Shown here: in pieces, positions 32,501 to 44,402 of the stretch
Position numbering within the stretch: the first letter of the stretch is position 1
Layout: each line of letters opens with the position of its first letter
Source of the DNA: Enchytraeus crypticus
Taxonomy: Eukaryota; Annelida; Clitellata; Enchytraeida; Enchytraeidae
DNA length: 64,000 bases
Direction of reading: 5' to 3'
Assembly (NCBI GenBank): GCA_905160935.1
Contig: CAJHZI010000240.1
Location: forward strand, 2,785,501-2,849,500
The notes under the pieces: model-generated
The model's input: the letters and a program-made list of their open reading frames with translations, nothing else
Told to the model about the DNA's origin: nothing
Database searches by the model: none
Position numbers and translations under genes: made by a program

Positions 32501-35162
32501 AGTCATAAAATTTCAGAGATTCTTCAAATGGAACATTGTAACAGTCGAGTAGAGAAAAAGATCGGTGCTACGTTTTATAACGGAAATTGTACTCAACCAA
32601 ATGAGTGTGATATCAACGACAACTTTGTGAAATCATATGAGGCAGGTGTGAGTAAACTACTGAAAGAAAATGAATTTTATAATTGTGCTAATATAAATGG
32701 TGAAGTTGTAGAATTTGATCATTCTGCAGCAGAGATCAATGAAACTCACGATATGTGTCGTGAAGAGAGTTCTAATAAAAATAATTATGTGGCGTCTTTA
32801 ATGTTGCATGGTGTGCAGAACTCTAGAGGTGAACTTGAAGGAAATTTAAATCTCGGTGGTGGGGAGCAGTCGTTGCTAAATGCAGATAAAATTGTGGTTA
32901 GTTCAGCCGAAAAACCCTCCAATAAGTCAGGTATATTCTTGAATAATGACCGTGATTATTCACTATATAGTAATTCTCTTGGTAGAAATGATCGCAGAGA
33001 TCTCAGAGGTCTTGGAATTCATCTATCTCTGTCTAAACTAAAGCGTGCATCTGACAGTCTTATGGCATCAGATAGTTTCAATCAAAATTATCCTTTGATT
33101 GATGAAAAAGTAACACAGTGTCTGAATAATAAAGAAAATTTTGCTAAGACTAAAACTTGTGATGTACTCAAAAAAGATCATGGGGGAGGTGTTGGAATTA
33201 ATTTTTCTCTCAGTGGGCTCAAACGCTCCCTTGATTGTCGTGCTCGGGCGCATAGTCTGCATATGAGTTATCCAAAAACAGTTGTCAGAAGAAAGCTATT
33301 TTGTTCAGAAGGGTCTTTGAATACGAAAGAATTAAGTGATACAGGACTGAAAACTGTAGATAGAAGATCTATGAAGTCTTCTGAAGTAAAATCTGCTAAG
33401 ACACTAGATTCTAGGGGCCAGAATGAAGCTAATGACATTGGCCTTGTTGGCAGAGATGGAAGAAATGTGACAGGTGAAGAGAATTCTGGAATGGGATTGG
33501 AGAAGGAATCAAATATGACTGATCTGCCGGCAGTGAAGTTACTGTGTAGCATTTCAAATGAGCCAGCGATTAGAACAGTACCTATTGAAAATTTACACAA
33601 TGTATGGCCTGCTAATGCAAATATAAGTGAAATTTCTAATATAAAAAATGTGAATTCTTTTGCGAGGGAAGGATCTGAAACAAAATTTCATACTTGCAAT
33701 AGTGGTATGAATTCTGGTAATATTGTAACAATAGTTTATGGTACTGAAGGTATTACATCGTCGAGTAATTCCATTGATTCAAAAACGAAATGTGATGTAA
33801 ATTCTTCATCTTTATCTCCAGTGGACAAGGAAGTGACAATGAATGTAGTTGACAAACTGAAATGTTTCCAGCAACAATTTCTTATTAGAAATGAGGTTAA
33901 AATTACATCCAATGAATCGCATGTTGAAAACGATGAAATGTCACAGTATAGCGAACTTAATAATGACGCTGTGATGTCAAGCAGAGCTCCATGCAAGCTA
34001 CCACTACGCCGCAGGAATTGCAGTTTCCTTCACAATGAAAATATTGGAATCAAAAAGAGTCGAAGCAATTCTAGTAGTGTTGCAAAATGTATATATGATG
34101 AATCTGAACGATTGAATCGAGTCAAAAGTCGCAGTTATATGCTGCTTCGTAGTGAACATAAGGAGGAAACTTCTCGACAATCAAACACTTCAACTGTTAA
34201 AACACCGATAAAAATTTTGCCTACTGGAATAGTGGTCCTTACCCCGCTGAATCAACAGCCTTCCACTAACCGTAGAGTTGCGATTCTCAAAAACATTCCG
34301 TTTAGTAAAGAATTGCTTGTGCCTTGGGCTGAACCACTGGCTCACAAGGTTTTATCTTCTGAAGACGTGTTGGAAGAAAAGATGGCTAGAGAGAGTGAGC
34401 GTGGAAGTTACTGTGCGGAGGTTGTGTCAGAAGACGTTGATCCTTGTGAAGCTAATTGTTATTGCATTGATGAGAAACTCTATTCTTCTCAGGCATCTGC
34501 ATCAGATAAGAAAACTATTTCAGTAGTTCCTTCGAGCATATATGAAATAAAGGTAAAGTAGTTTGCAATATTTATAAACTTATTAGACAGTAATTTTTAA
34601 CTTCATTTATCAAAATTTATTTGTATTTACTAGCCAGAGTTATACAGTAGTGGATCAACTCACTGTTATTTTGAGGATATTGTAATTTTATCAGTTTCCA
34701 AGATGTTTTTATTTTCATTTTGTTTTTGATGTTTGGTGTTAGTTATCAAACATAAAGACTTAGATGTTGTTGCTTGGAATCCATTAAAGCTAAGTTGTAA
34801 ATAAAAGTTTAGTTGAATAGTAATTAGTTTGTCATCATCATCATCATCTTCCCTTGAATCCCAGTTTAACTAGGGTCGGGATACGAAAACAGGAATAGTA
34901 ACTAATTAGTAATTGTTAATTATAATTGCAATTGTTTAGAGTTGTTACTATGTAGCATTCGCTACTGCATTGTAATAATAATGATGTATATTATTGCTAG
35001 CAGCAGCTGCAGTAATATGTTTTATATTTCCTGAGACAGGAGCTGCTGGAGAAGGAAGTGAAGGAAGAGGCTCGGTGTTTACTGCAGTCAGAGTTTGATT
35101 CAAATGTAACCAGTTTAGCGTATCATCACTTCAGGTCACTAAGTAAAACGTCAACTACTTGA
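29524..35162 (+). CDS. Unidentified large, probably disordered protein (about 1425 aa)
   Basis: Three exons fit in phase: 29524-30427, 31302-34552 and 35040-35162 (stop TGA). The ATG at 29524 follows an in-frame TGA at 29500. The second exon alone is 3.25 kb open. The first donor (CAG before GTCCCT) is weak; the second (AAG before GTAAAG) is good. The N-terminus is Cys/His-rich and then Tyr/Pro-rich (YVQPIYPPYYAGYYP). Most of the protein is Ser/Asn/Glu-rich with no visible fold. Two copies of a short motif, GLGIHLSLSKLKRASD (about 871) and GVGINFSLSGLKRSLD (about 931), stand out, as does RAKSEPNF. The last exon is a charged helix (ELLEKEVKEEARCLLQ). I recognise no family. Reading through the second donor would give a TAG at 34559, with AATAAA near 34800 as an alternative end. 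Confidence 0.75.
34833..34885 (-). mobile_element. LINE-B 3' terminus
   Basis: CATCATCATCATCTTCCCTT then CCCAGTTTAACTAGGGTCGG: a roughly 50-bp LINE-B end, minus orientation, in the last intron of the unidentified gene. Confidence 0.75.
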
Positions 35163-35759
35163 TATTGCTACAAAATGTGATTCAGGGTGTAGATTGACCG
35201 TTGAATTATTCTGCATGTAATGATAAAATTTTTTGGAGTATGTTTTTCTTTGTAGTATGTTTGTAGTATGTTTTTAATTGTATTGTGTTATGTTTTGATA
35301 TGATGGTTGATCTCAATTTGTCGTTTATATTGAGTTGCCTTTTATCTCTCCTGTTCTGTAAATTGTTAGGTCCAAGCTTTGCATTCCTCCTAACAGTCTG
35401 CTGTAATTTGCTTTCATGTTTTGTATGAGCACTCTACTGACCTATAAGTTACTCCCATCACGGAGACCAATCCATAGCATTGCCCTGGGCATGGGAAAAT
35501 ATGGGTTCTCAAGTAGTATTCCTTTGCCTTGCTCAGTGTTCTGCTTAGCCAGGTCTTACGAGTCACGACACCTACACGTGACGGTTGATCTATTATATTT
35601 GCGATGTAGTTTATATTAATTGCTATTATCTTGTGTTTGGGTTATATTTGCTATGTAGCATAATAAACATATAGTTACTACTCTGGACCCTTGCATGTAT
35701 ACGTCAAACAATGGAGCTAAGTCAATTAAATAGTTTCATACCTAAAACCTACGATTGAA

Positions 35760-35838
35760 GATAGAATGGTTCAGATTTGAACCTGTGGCCTCTTGTATAT
35801 TGTGGACAAGTGTGTTTTGAGCTCGGCCATTCAACTAG
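35760..35838 (-). mobile_element. S3 tRNA-like SINE fragment
   Basis: On the minus strand, GTTGAATGGCCGAGCTC resembles an A box, followed by AAGAGGCCACAGGTTCAAATC as B box. It is similar to the heads at 1612 and 48080. Confidence 0.5.
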
Positions 35839-37754
35839 TGTAAGGACTGTAATAGAAATCTTGGGCTTTCTTTAAATTAGATATTGCAATTATCAATTAT
35901 GACTAAGATTTTAGTTAGATGAGCTTTTTTATATTCAAGATGTTTTTTATATTGCTCTCTTATTTTTCATAAAACCTTTTTCCTCTGCATTGATGATCTA
36001 AAATGAGATAAAGTTGGTTGAGTGGTTTTGTTTCTAATGTTAATATACATTATATCTGATAGTGGTTGAAGTATTTAAGTGATTGCTGTGACTATATAAC
36101 GCATCATATTGCATCTTATTCTCTTCCTGTGTTGTTTTTTGTGTTCTCTCGAATCTCAATTGTGTAATTTGTAACGTTTGGTGGCTGTATCTGAAGTTAT
36201 CAATCAACGGACATTCTTGTATTACAATAGATAATTTTATTTGTTTGGAATTTGTTCAAGCTATAAATGTTTACCTGCAAATAGACAATGGTAATTAAAA
36301 TCAAGAAATAATTCTACGCAGCCCTGTGTTTCATACAAAGTTTACGGTGCTAGAGATAAATGTGATGTGATCTAATTGTTGATTTTATATGTAGCTTTAT
36401 AATTGATTTGTTAATTCTTGCCATCTATTACATTGCAAGATTTTTCTCATCAGTATCTTATTTTAAAGTGTGGCGTCGTAAATTTATTGTATTTCTGTAC
36501 TGGACTAGTAGTTGTTGTGTGTGAAATAGAAGTTGAGTAATTGTTACCATGAGTCAAAAATAACTGAGTAAATGTTACCGTGAGTCAAGGCAGTTGAGTA
36601 TTTGTTTTCATGAAGCTAAAGACAGTTGAGTAGTTGCTTAATTCCAAAGTAATTGAGAAATCCATCCACTGTTCTTGCATGGAAATTGAAGACAAAGTTG
36701 AACAATAGATTTGCCATGCAATCGATGTGCCATGAACCTGCCAGTTGATGGTTGAGTTGTGTACTATATGTTGTACTGATCTACAGCCTGAAGACTTAGT
36801 TCTGTTTAGGCAATAATTTCTTTCTTATAGCCTGTGCTGCTATACTTAATTGTGCATAGCTATGTGTGCATGGCCACATCAACAAAGACTAACATCTAAC
36901 TATCAGATTCATCCCCAGTGAATCATTCAGAGAACTAATTATCAGTTACTGAACGTCCGCTCAAATGGACTATATTATGAACTATACCAACACAATAACA
37001 ACACCAAAAGCTGCGTCAATACAACTAAACTTGTGCAACAGAATGAGCTACAACAGCAAAGCACAACACAACAGAAAAATTATTAAAGAGAGAATTACAG
37101 AAAAATGTATTAAAATATTGACAGAGCTGCACGATCAGGCAGGATGTTCATCTGGAGTACCAATCTCCTGGCCATTCTTGCAAATTTGAGGCTTCTTGGA
37201 GGGGGAGTTGTGGCCTCCTTACTCTCTCCACCTTTAAATCTACGAAAAAGAATATTTATTTCCTAGCTATTTGCATTATGCCGTTAGTCAACTTAACAAA
37301 AAGTAGCAACACTATTTTTTATTTTGAAAATCTACTTCAACGCATTATGACTATTATCAAATTATCAAAAGAAAAACAACAGATATAACGAGTGCAGTGC
37401 AAACAACAACAAAAGCAAATGCACTAAATAGCATACATTTTATTTAAGAATTCGGATTAGGACAAAATTGTGAAAAATCGAGCAGTGAGAGAAAAGTGCA
37501 GGTATGTTGAAAAGTGAGCGTGTGTGAGAAAAGTCAGCGTGTGTGCGAGATACAGAAGTGCGCAAGTTTGCGAGATAGAGAAGTGAGTGTTAGATAGAGA
37601 GGTGAGTGTGAGATGGAGAAGTGAGGGTGTGGAACAATTGTGCATGTGTGAGAGATAAACCAATGAAAGAACTAAAACAGCTTCATAATAATAATTTAGA
37701 TGTTATGTGTCATAGACAGAGAGAGGAGAGAGAGATACTGGTAACAGCTGTCCC
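35839..37754. other. Intergenic, no recognised gene
   Basis: Holds the 3' flank of the unidentified gene, a faint LINE-C end near 36715-36745 and a GTGTGAGA-type imperfect repeat at about 37490-37640. The COX15 3' UTR should lie at its right edge. No supported exon. Confidence 0.6.
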
Positions 37755-37835
37755 AGTCGGCTTGATTTTGTCTCAATAGTGCTCGATGTTGTCATTGATA
37801 ACTGTAGCACTCTAATTGTTGCTATTATTGTTATT
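37755..37835 (+). mobile_element. LINE-A 3' terminus
   Basis: CGGCTTGATTTTGTCTCAAT, CTCGATGTTGTCATTGATAA, TAGCACTCTAATTGTTGCTA and a (TTA)n tail, plus orientation, about 100 bases downstream of the COX15 stop. Confidence 0.85.
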
Positions 37836-37935
37836 ATAGGCATTCTGTAAAGTTCAAACATCAGTAATCCATGTATAATAGAGAGAGAAATCACTGAGAA
37901 AATACAAGAACGAGAATGGGTGTCAGCTAGATGAA

Positions 37936-40900
37936 TTATTTAGGTACTCTGCGCAGTTCATGAGTCATCCAGAGAGAGAGAGAGAGGAGAGAGAGAGCTC
38001 CAGCCTGGTGAGCTGTCGCCAACCACACCGGTACATACATCAACAGTGTTGTCACTCCCAGTCCTATCTGTGATAACAACAACAACAACAGTGTAAGCAC
38101 TAGCAGTCCTATCTGTGATAACAACAACAACATCAACAGTGTTGTCACTCCCAGTCCTATCTGTGATATCAACAACAACATCAACAGTGTAACCACTAGC
38201 AGTCCAATCTGTGACCAATTCTTGGTCCTATCTCTGATAACAACAACAACAGTGTAATCACTGTCAATCCTATCTGTGATAACAACAACAACATCAACAG
38301 TGTAACCACTAGCAGTCCTCTCTGTGATAACAACAACAACAACAACAGTATAACCACTGTCAGTCCTATCCGTGATAACAACAACAGTGTAATCACTGTC
38401 AGTCCTATCTGTGATAACAACAACATTAAAAATGTTATTACTCTCAGTCCAATCCATGACAACATAGATAACATCAACAGTGTTGACAATACTAGTCCAA
38501 TCTGACATAACATTATATATATACAGAATTATCAACAATCAGAATTAACTAATCAGAATCAGAATTAAATACATCAACAATGCTACCACTCAGTCTTACC
38601 AGAGAAAACATCATAAAAATAACAGCTAAATTAACTCCAATAATATAATTAATCTGAACTTATCTACTACATCATCAGCATCATCATCTTCCCTTCAATT
38701 CCAGTTTAACTAGGGTCGGGATTAGAAAATGTAGCAATTTCTGCAGCCTAGGCGATCACCAACTGAATGCTCTTTCTGACGTTGGTAGTACGCTGGAATT
38801 AATTATAATTATCTGCTACATAACTTAAAGAGGATTCTAAATAAACTCTCTCTCTCTCTCTCTCTCTCTCTTACTTCTTTATCTTTGTCTGTTCAGTTTT
38901 ACACACACTATGTCAACGATCTACAAATTTATTTTTATGGTATTTGTAAACTTACTGAATATCTCTTCAAAAGCTACATCAAGATGATATAGAGCACTAA
39001 CCTGTACAATAACCATGGCTCCTAGAGCATTAGCGACCATGCGAGATCTGTGTGGAAGAGGGCTCCTACGTGACATCCACCATAATCCAAGTACCGAGAC
39101 ACCGGTCAATTCAGCCTGCACACATACAATCCATGATTACATCAAGCACTGTGTGGTTGAGGGCTCCTATGGGACATCCAACATAATTATAATCAAAACA
39201 CCAATTCAGTAGATCGTTTGAATATTTGAATGTTTGGGTAAGGCAAACGTTCTTTTTTTTAGTTTCTCTGCAACTAGATCATAATGTAAGATAAATACTA
39301 ATTAAATCCATATTTAAATATATAAATAGTTAAAATGGTAATATTGTAATGTATCAAATATATACTATTATTAACTAGTTATAAACTATTTAAATACAAA
39401 CTACATATGAAACTGCATTAATATATCTTAATATCGTAGTAAAACTTAACAGTTAAGGAATAATTTAATATAGACACCAGAATTTAATAACACCCTTTTA
39501 AAGCACGCTAGAAGATTTATTAGTCTGCCTCGTTGGCATTTAAATTAATTAGTGCTTTCTTTACTTAAGTGACATCTATTGACCTCTTAGCATGATTAAC
39601 CCAAATATTCTACAGTAGCAACTAAGCTTTCATCGAGATTAAAGGAATGAATGAACAGACGTAAAACAAAAGAATATTCAATATATTAACATTAACTGAT
39701 TTAATCAATGCTTTTTGTTAAGATCTAAGACACATACATTCAAATAACAGAAGTGCACCTTGGGTAGCAAAAATATAACCATAAATTGTACGACCACAGC
39801 ACATACCAGGCGCCTATGATTAAACTGAACTGTCGTTGTGTTCTCAAAGAGATTTTTCCACTTCGGAGAGAGTGCCGAGAGATCAACAGGTATCCATCTG
39901 TCGGCCATCTTGGGCCATGAATTATAGACAAGTCCCGCATCCAAACCAGCGACAAATGCACCTGAGAACAGATGAATGCGTAGCGTTACAACTGAGAGCT
40001 CGCCGATATATCTTTAGTCAGCAAAAATAATTATAATTATAATAGTAATAATAATAACAATGAGAGTGCTACAGTCATCAATGACAACATTTAGCACTAT
40101 TGAATCAAAATCAAGTCAGAGAGCAAAAAGAATGTCGAAAAATGGTGCAAATTTCAAAATCCAGAAAATCAGTCCAAAGTAAAAGGAATTAAAGAAAAGG
40201 AGATTTAGGCGCTGCTCGCTGCTCAGGGACACTGGATGGAAAAGATAGGTCTTCAACTGCCAATGGAACTGCTCATAATTTTTAACACAAAAAATAGGGA
40301 ATCTTGAAATACTCATTTTACAGTGATAATGAAGAATTGTTCTAAATGTTACGAAGTTGGAACTTGGTAGTTCCCAAGGTCCATAGCTTCTTGCAATCTT
40401 AAATAACACTTTAATCAATTTTCTATACAAAATTCACAAAAGCAATACACATTTGTCACTATATATCAAAATGTACTTGTTCAAACAGTACCTGTATTTA
40501 ATCACAAGCAATACATAATCACACACAATATATCAGAATTTAACTCGTACTTAAAACTACCAAACCAGAACACCAACTAATAAAATAGAAAATAGAACAT
40601 CTGGATCCACTCAATTCTAACTAGTGAACTGGTTCTAACTGGTTTAAGTTAAAGTGGCATTTACTACAGAGTAAACAAGTTATCTTTAAAACCATTGAAT
40701 CATTATGTTTCTGTAGCTCTGGCGTCCAAGAAATCATTCGCCTAGTAAAAAATGGACTGAAGAGTTTCTTATCTATAACTTATCTGAACGCTTATGTAAA
40801 ACGAGATATTTTGATAATCAGACAGACCAGATATCGCAGTAAAGAAGACGAGTGCCTTAACGCCGTGAGCCGCCATTCTCAGGCGAGAAATCTGAACCAC

Positions 40901-43900
40901 ATTTGGCAGCTACAACAACAACAACATCTCTATCAAATCAGCTTATCACAGCTATAACAACAACAACACCTCTATCAATCAATAACATCACTCACTGATG
41001 TACACCTACACACTAACATTACAGAATCCATGATCATGACAAAACACGACAGTGAAAGTAAAAGGGTAGAGAGAGATAGAGTTAGAGATAGAGAGAGATA
41101 AAGAGAGATAGAGAGAGAGAGAGAGAGAGAGCGAGTGACAGAGAATAAAGAAAACAATTAACCTGATGAGATTGCATGATAAGAGATAGACAAAGACAGA
41201 GAGAGAGAGATAAAGAGAGAGAATAGAGCAGAACAGCTAACCTGATGAGGTTGTAAGAGGTGAGTAAAACTCTGCCACAGAAAGAGAGAGTAGAGAATGA
41301 AGGCGGAGCCTAAATGAGCGGCCAATCTGTACTGACTCACTCTCGGCATAGCATGCGGATCAGACTTCTCTTCTAGACCACTCTTAACCATATACCATCC
41401 CAATGCCCCCTGTCAATCAACCAACCAACCAATCACGTGACCAACAATAAAACGCCCCCTGTCAATCAAGCAACCAATCACTTGACCAACAATAAAAGCC
41501 CTCTGTCAATCAACCAACCAATCACTTGACCAACAATAAAACGCCCCTGTCAATCAACCAACCAATCACTTGACCAATAATAAATTTGACTTTCTCTAGT
41601 ACAGCATAACATTTGGCCTTTCTCAAAGGTTAGAGAAAGACAGAAGTTTAAACGTACAAGTCAATCAATTATCAACATCGTAAATTATAGAAACATCATC
41701 AATTAGTCTTTTTCCTAAACTATAAAGGCAAGACTAACGTCAGCTTCCGGTCTCAAAAGTGTTCAATGCTCGTTCAGTTACTGGCACATTGGATTTGAAC
41801 CTGCAGTTGCACAACTTAAACAAAAGTTATTGGCTCAGCCGATCCTGAAGGGCCTTGGCACTTAAGTATATTCAAGCTAAGAAAACAACGGAATAGAACA
41901 TTGAATAATAACATCATAATAATAATTATAAAATATTAATTATAATAATAATAATATTATAATAATAATATAATAATATTATTATTATGATTATAATAAT
42001 AATAAAATAATTATTTTAAATAACAATAATAATAATAACATAACAACAACTAGTGTTGCTGTCATCCATGACAACATCGAGTACTATAAAAAAGCAGATA
42101 AGCTACTACAAGCTATTGAACGTAATAGGAGCACCTCCAATGCGCTAAAATATGCTACAAAAGTCAGAATTAACAAACAAAAATTGAAATAGAAATATGC
42201 AGATATATGAGCATTTAAGTTTTACAATAAATATGTACTATTTATTAAGATATTAATATATTAAACGCAACTAAAAATAAAAAAACATTATTTAACCAAA
42301 CTAGAATATAATTATTTCTATAAAATATTTAAACAAGATACCATTTTTTCATAACTATAGTTTATGTCAGATGGTCCACTTTGCATTATCTCCATCAAAA
42401 AATGTCAACAATAAGAAATAAAATCAAAAATTGAATATAAAAAAACAAGTATCTAAATATGCTGCAGAATAAACCTGGAAGCCAAGAAGTCCACCATATA
42501 CAGCTAGACGAGGTTTTAGTGCCTTTGATATCCAGCCTTTGCGTAGAAAATAGATAGCAGGCAGTATAAACACAACGCCTATGCTCCTTCCCCACATACG
42601 ATGCATGTATTCCCAATAGAAAATACGCTTAAAACCTTCCAACGTCAGATCTCGTTCCAAGCTAAAAGCAAAAGGTAAACACGAGTTAATAATACAGAAA
42701 GGGATATATTATTACATCGATAGATTTATGATGATATGCAGTCTAACTAATACAACACTAAATTAAGTAGAGTGTTGAAGTATCAGGTTTTTTCATGAAA
42801 TCAAAAATAAACATTTGCAATATATAATTATCTGGCTAATAACTAATTTAATACTTTCAAACAAGACTTCTAAATAATTAATAAGCTAACAGAAACGTTC
42901 CCATAGATTTAACAAAAAAGGCTGCACAAAAGGCTATAATTCACCCTATACTGTAATGAGCACATCCTTGATCAGCCAGCAGATTCCACCAAAGCTGTTT
43001 ATGTTTTAATGTTTTATATTTTGTTTCAAGTGCATTTAAATCTTTGACTCTTCTCAATTTTATTTCAGTCCCGAGCAGGAACAGAAAAATTTAAGTATAA
43101 TTCTAGTTACAGTTACTTGCATGTTAATTAAACTTACTATTTATATTCAGGGAACTGTTTGTATCTCTCAAACTCTGCCTGCCACTCTTCCTGTGTGCTT
43201 GGTGGTTTCATCCCCTTTATTACATTCCACTGAGTGATGGAAAGACCTGACTCAGTCAATCTGTACAATATGAAATCTCAATGAGCAGACAGCTATATAG
43301 AATGTTATACAGCTACCCATGATTAAACATCAACCAACACCATTTCACATATCTAGTTTATACTAGCACCATTACATGGGTCAAAAAAGTTCAATTCATA
43401 AAAATGAGTGAAATATAAAAATAATGCTTCACTAATAAAAGGTTAAATTAATCATGTAAATGGTAAAAAGAAAAATATCAAATCTACAAAGTAATTTTAA
43501 ATAATACCGGTTAAAAAACTGACGTCCTTATAATAAAGTTTGTTAATTACATGTTAAATAATTAGTACATTAGCTAATTATTACCTTGTGATACCGCCAA
43601 GTACTACAGCACCAAAACACATGCCAGCACAGCCGAGCAGCCATTGGCCGACGATTCTTTGCCCATGGGGCGGAATGTGTGAGACTGCTGCAGCTACGCC
43701 GGACGTTTGACGGCAGACTAGTCTTGTCACGTTCGGTATAACCTGCAGAATATTATATTAAAAGTAACGAGATACTATACCATACAATTAAAGAAATAAT
43801 TTAATACTTGTTGTTTTAACTTCAGAATTACAACTGCACCTACTAGTTCAAAGTTTTCTAAATTACATCAAAGAATTGGGGCCTTCTTGACATTGCCGGT

Positions 43901-44059
43901 AAATTAAAATAAGTCACGTTTTCGTAAAAAAAATAATTTGCATTAGTTCCCTACCTTGATATATTTAACGCTGCATCCATAGTTAGAATTTAATGTAGAT
44001 GCACCGGTTAAGATACGACGAGAAAATCTCGAGCAAAGTGACACCAAATTTAACGACAT
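37936..44059 (-). CDS. COX15: Heme A synthase, mitochondrial COX15
   Basis: Nine minus-strand exons: 43955-44059, 43585-43742, 43138-43260, 42475-42661, 41242-41409, 40828-40909, 39807-39961, 39002-39115 and 37936-38067. They total 1224 nt (407 codons plus stop; human 410), and all phases agree. The basic N-terminus [15 protein letters not shown] looks like a mitochondrial presequence. Recognised blocks: [40 protein letters not shown] (Glu146, His149), [26 protein letters not shown] (His223), [23 protein letters not shown] (His323), [10 protein letters not shown] (His384) and the C-terminal ELRRVPK. These are the conserved acidic residue and four heme-ligand histidines of the CtaA/COX15 family. 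Role: a multi-spanning inner-membrane enzyme oxidising heme O to heme A for cytochrome c oxidase. Exons 5, 8 and 9 all have local edge duplications. Confidence 0.97.
38059..38510 (-). repeat. Tandem array of the COX15 last-exon acceptor and 5' end
   Basis: About 11 units of 39-48 bp. The first contains the genuine acceptor TTGTTATCACAG and exon start ATAGGACTGGGAGTGACAAC. Copies 2-4 would start exons at 38112, 38160 and 38208, which are 45, 48 and 48 bases apart, so all are in frame. More distal copies have decayed acceptors or other spacing. The translated unit is [16 protein letters not shown]. Confidence 0.93.
38668..38790 (-). mobile_element. LINE-B 3' fragment
   Basis: CATCATCATCTTCCCTTCAA then TTCCAGTTTAACTAGGGTCGG and GTAGCAATTTCTGCAGCCTA match the 7086 and 59877 copies. 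In COX15 intron 8, same strand as the gene. Confidence 0.8.
39149..39209 (-). repeat. Displaced copy of the 5' half of COX15 exon 8
   Basis: CTGTGTGGTTGAGGGCTCCT ... GACATCCAACATAAT ... CACCAATTCAG aligns to exon 8 bases 39049-39114 at an offset of about 100. It has several substitutions and small deletions. The copy has lost the CTGCAG acceptor and reads into a stop, so it is a dead exon fragment in intron 7. Confidence 0.85.
40032..40276 (-). mobile_element. LINE-A 3' fragment
   Basis: (TTA)n tail at 40032-40060, LINE-A 3' UTR with several substitutions, then the start of the coding tail (complement of GGACACTGGATGGAAAAGAT). In COX15 intron 6, same strand as the gene. Confidence 0.82.
41060..41241 (-). 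repeat. GA-rich tract holding a second copy of the COX15 exon 5 donor
   Basis: The true exon 5 end is CAACCTCATCAG before GTTAGC (41241). A degenerate copy, GCAATCTCATCAG before GTTAAT, lies 79 bases downstream at 41162, also followed by a TTCTCTGTCACTC / TTCTCTCTC stretch. (GA)n tracts separate and follow them. Use of the copy would shift the frame. Confidence 0.8.
41405..41590 (-). repeat. Tandem copies of the COX15 intron 4 acceptor
   Basis: Four units of 44-49 bp anchored at GCCCCCTGTCAATCAA (41405, 41454, 41498 and 41543). On the minus strand each is GGTTGATTGACAG followed by a G-rich start like that of exon 5 (GGGGCATTGG). Only the first continues into coding sequence. Confidence 0.88.
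41728..41865 (-). mobile_element. tRNA-derived SINE (S1-like)
   Basis: On the minus strand: A-box-like GATCGGCTGAGCCAATAAC, B box GCAGGTTCAAATCCAATG, then a GAAGCTGACGTTAGTCTTG tail comparable with S1. In COX15 intron 4. Confidence 0.6.
42030..42095 (-). mobile_element. LINE-A 3' terminus
   Basis: (AAT)n(AAC)n then CTAGTGTTGCTGTCATCCAT and GACAACATCGAGTACTAT: a short diverged LINE-A end following (AAT)n-rich sequence at 41920-42030 in COX15 intron 4. Confidence 0.65.
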
Positions 44060-44402
44060 AATATTAATTGTATTAATTTTATTGATTGTTTACAAATCTT
44101 ATATTTGTAAATATAGTGGTACCACTTTAAGCAACCTGAAAAGCAACAGAGATACCATATGTCGTAACCACTTACAAATCAAGCGACTGATTTTGCTGTG
44201 CAGCTGTACCAAAGATCAGTACAGCAGAATAACTCTTTCATAAGTACAAATGGAAGCTATTTAAAGCTTCTTTAAATCACCTAAAGCAACAAATTATGAG
44301 ATAGTAACGGGCTTCTCTCGAAAAGAAGAGTGCATCTCTAAATACTTTTTTAGTCGATTTTTGAATGAGATCTCTCTTGAACTTGAGAATTTTAGGATTT
44401 CA

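Noticed and set aside
37936..38538. 200-residue minus-strand ORF
   Set aside because: Only the last 43 codons are COX15 exon 9; the rest is the acceptor array read through in frame.
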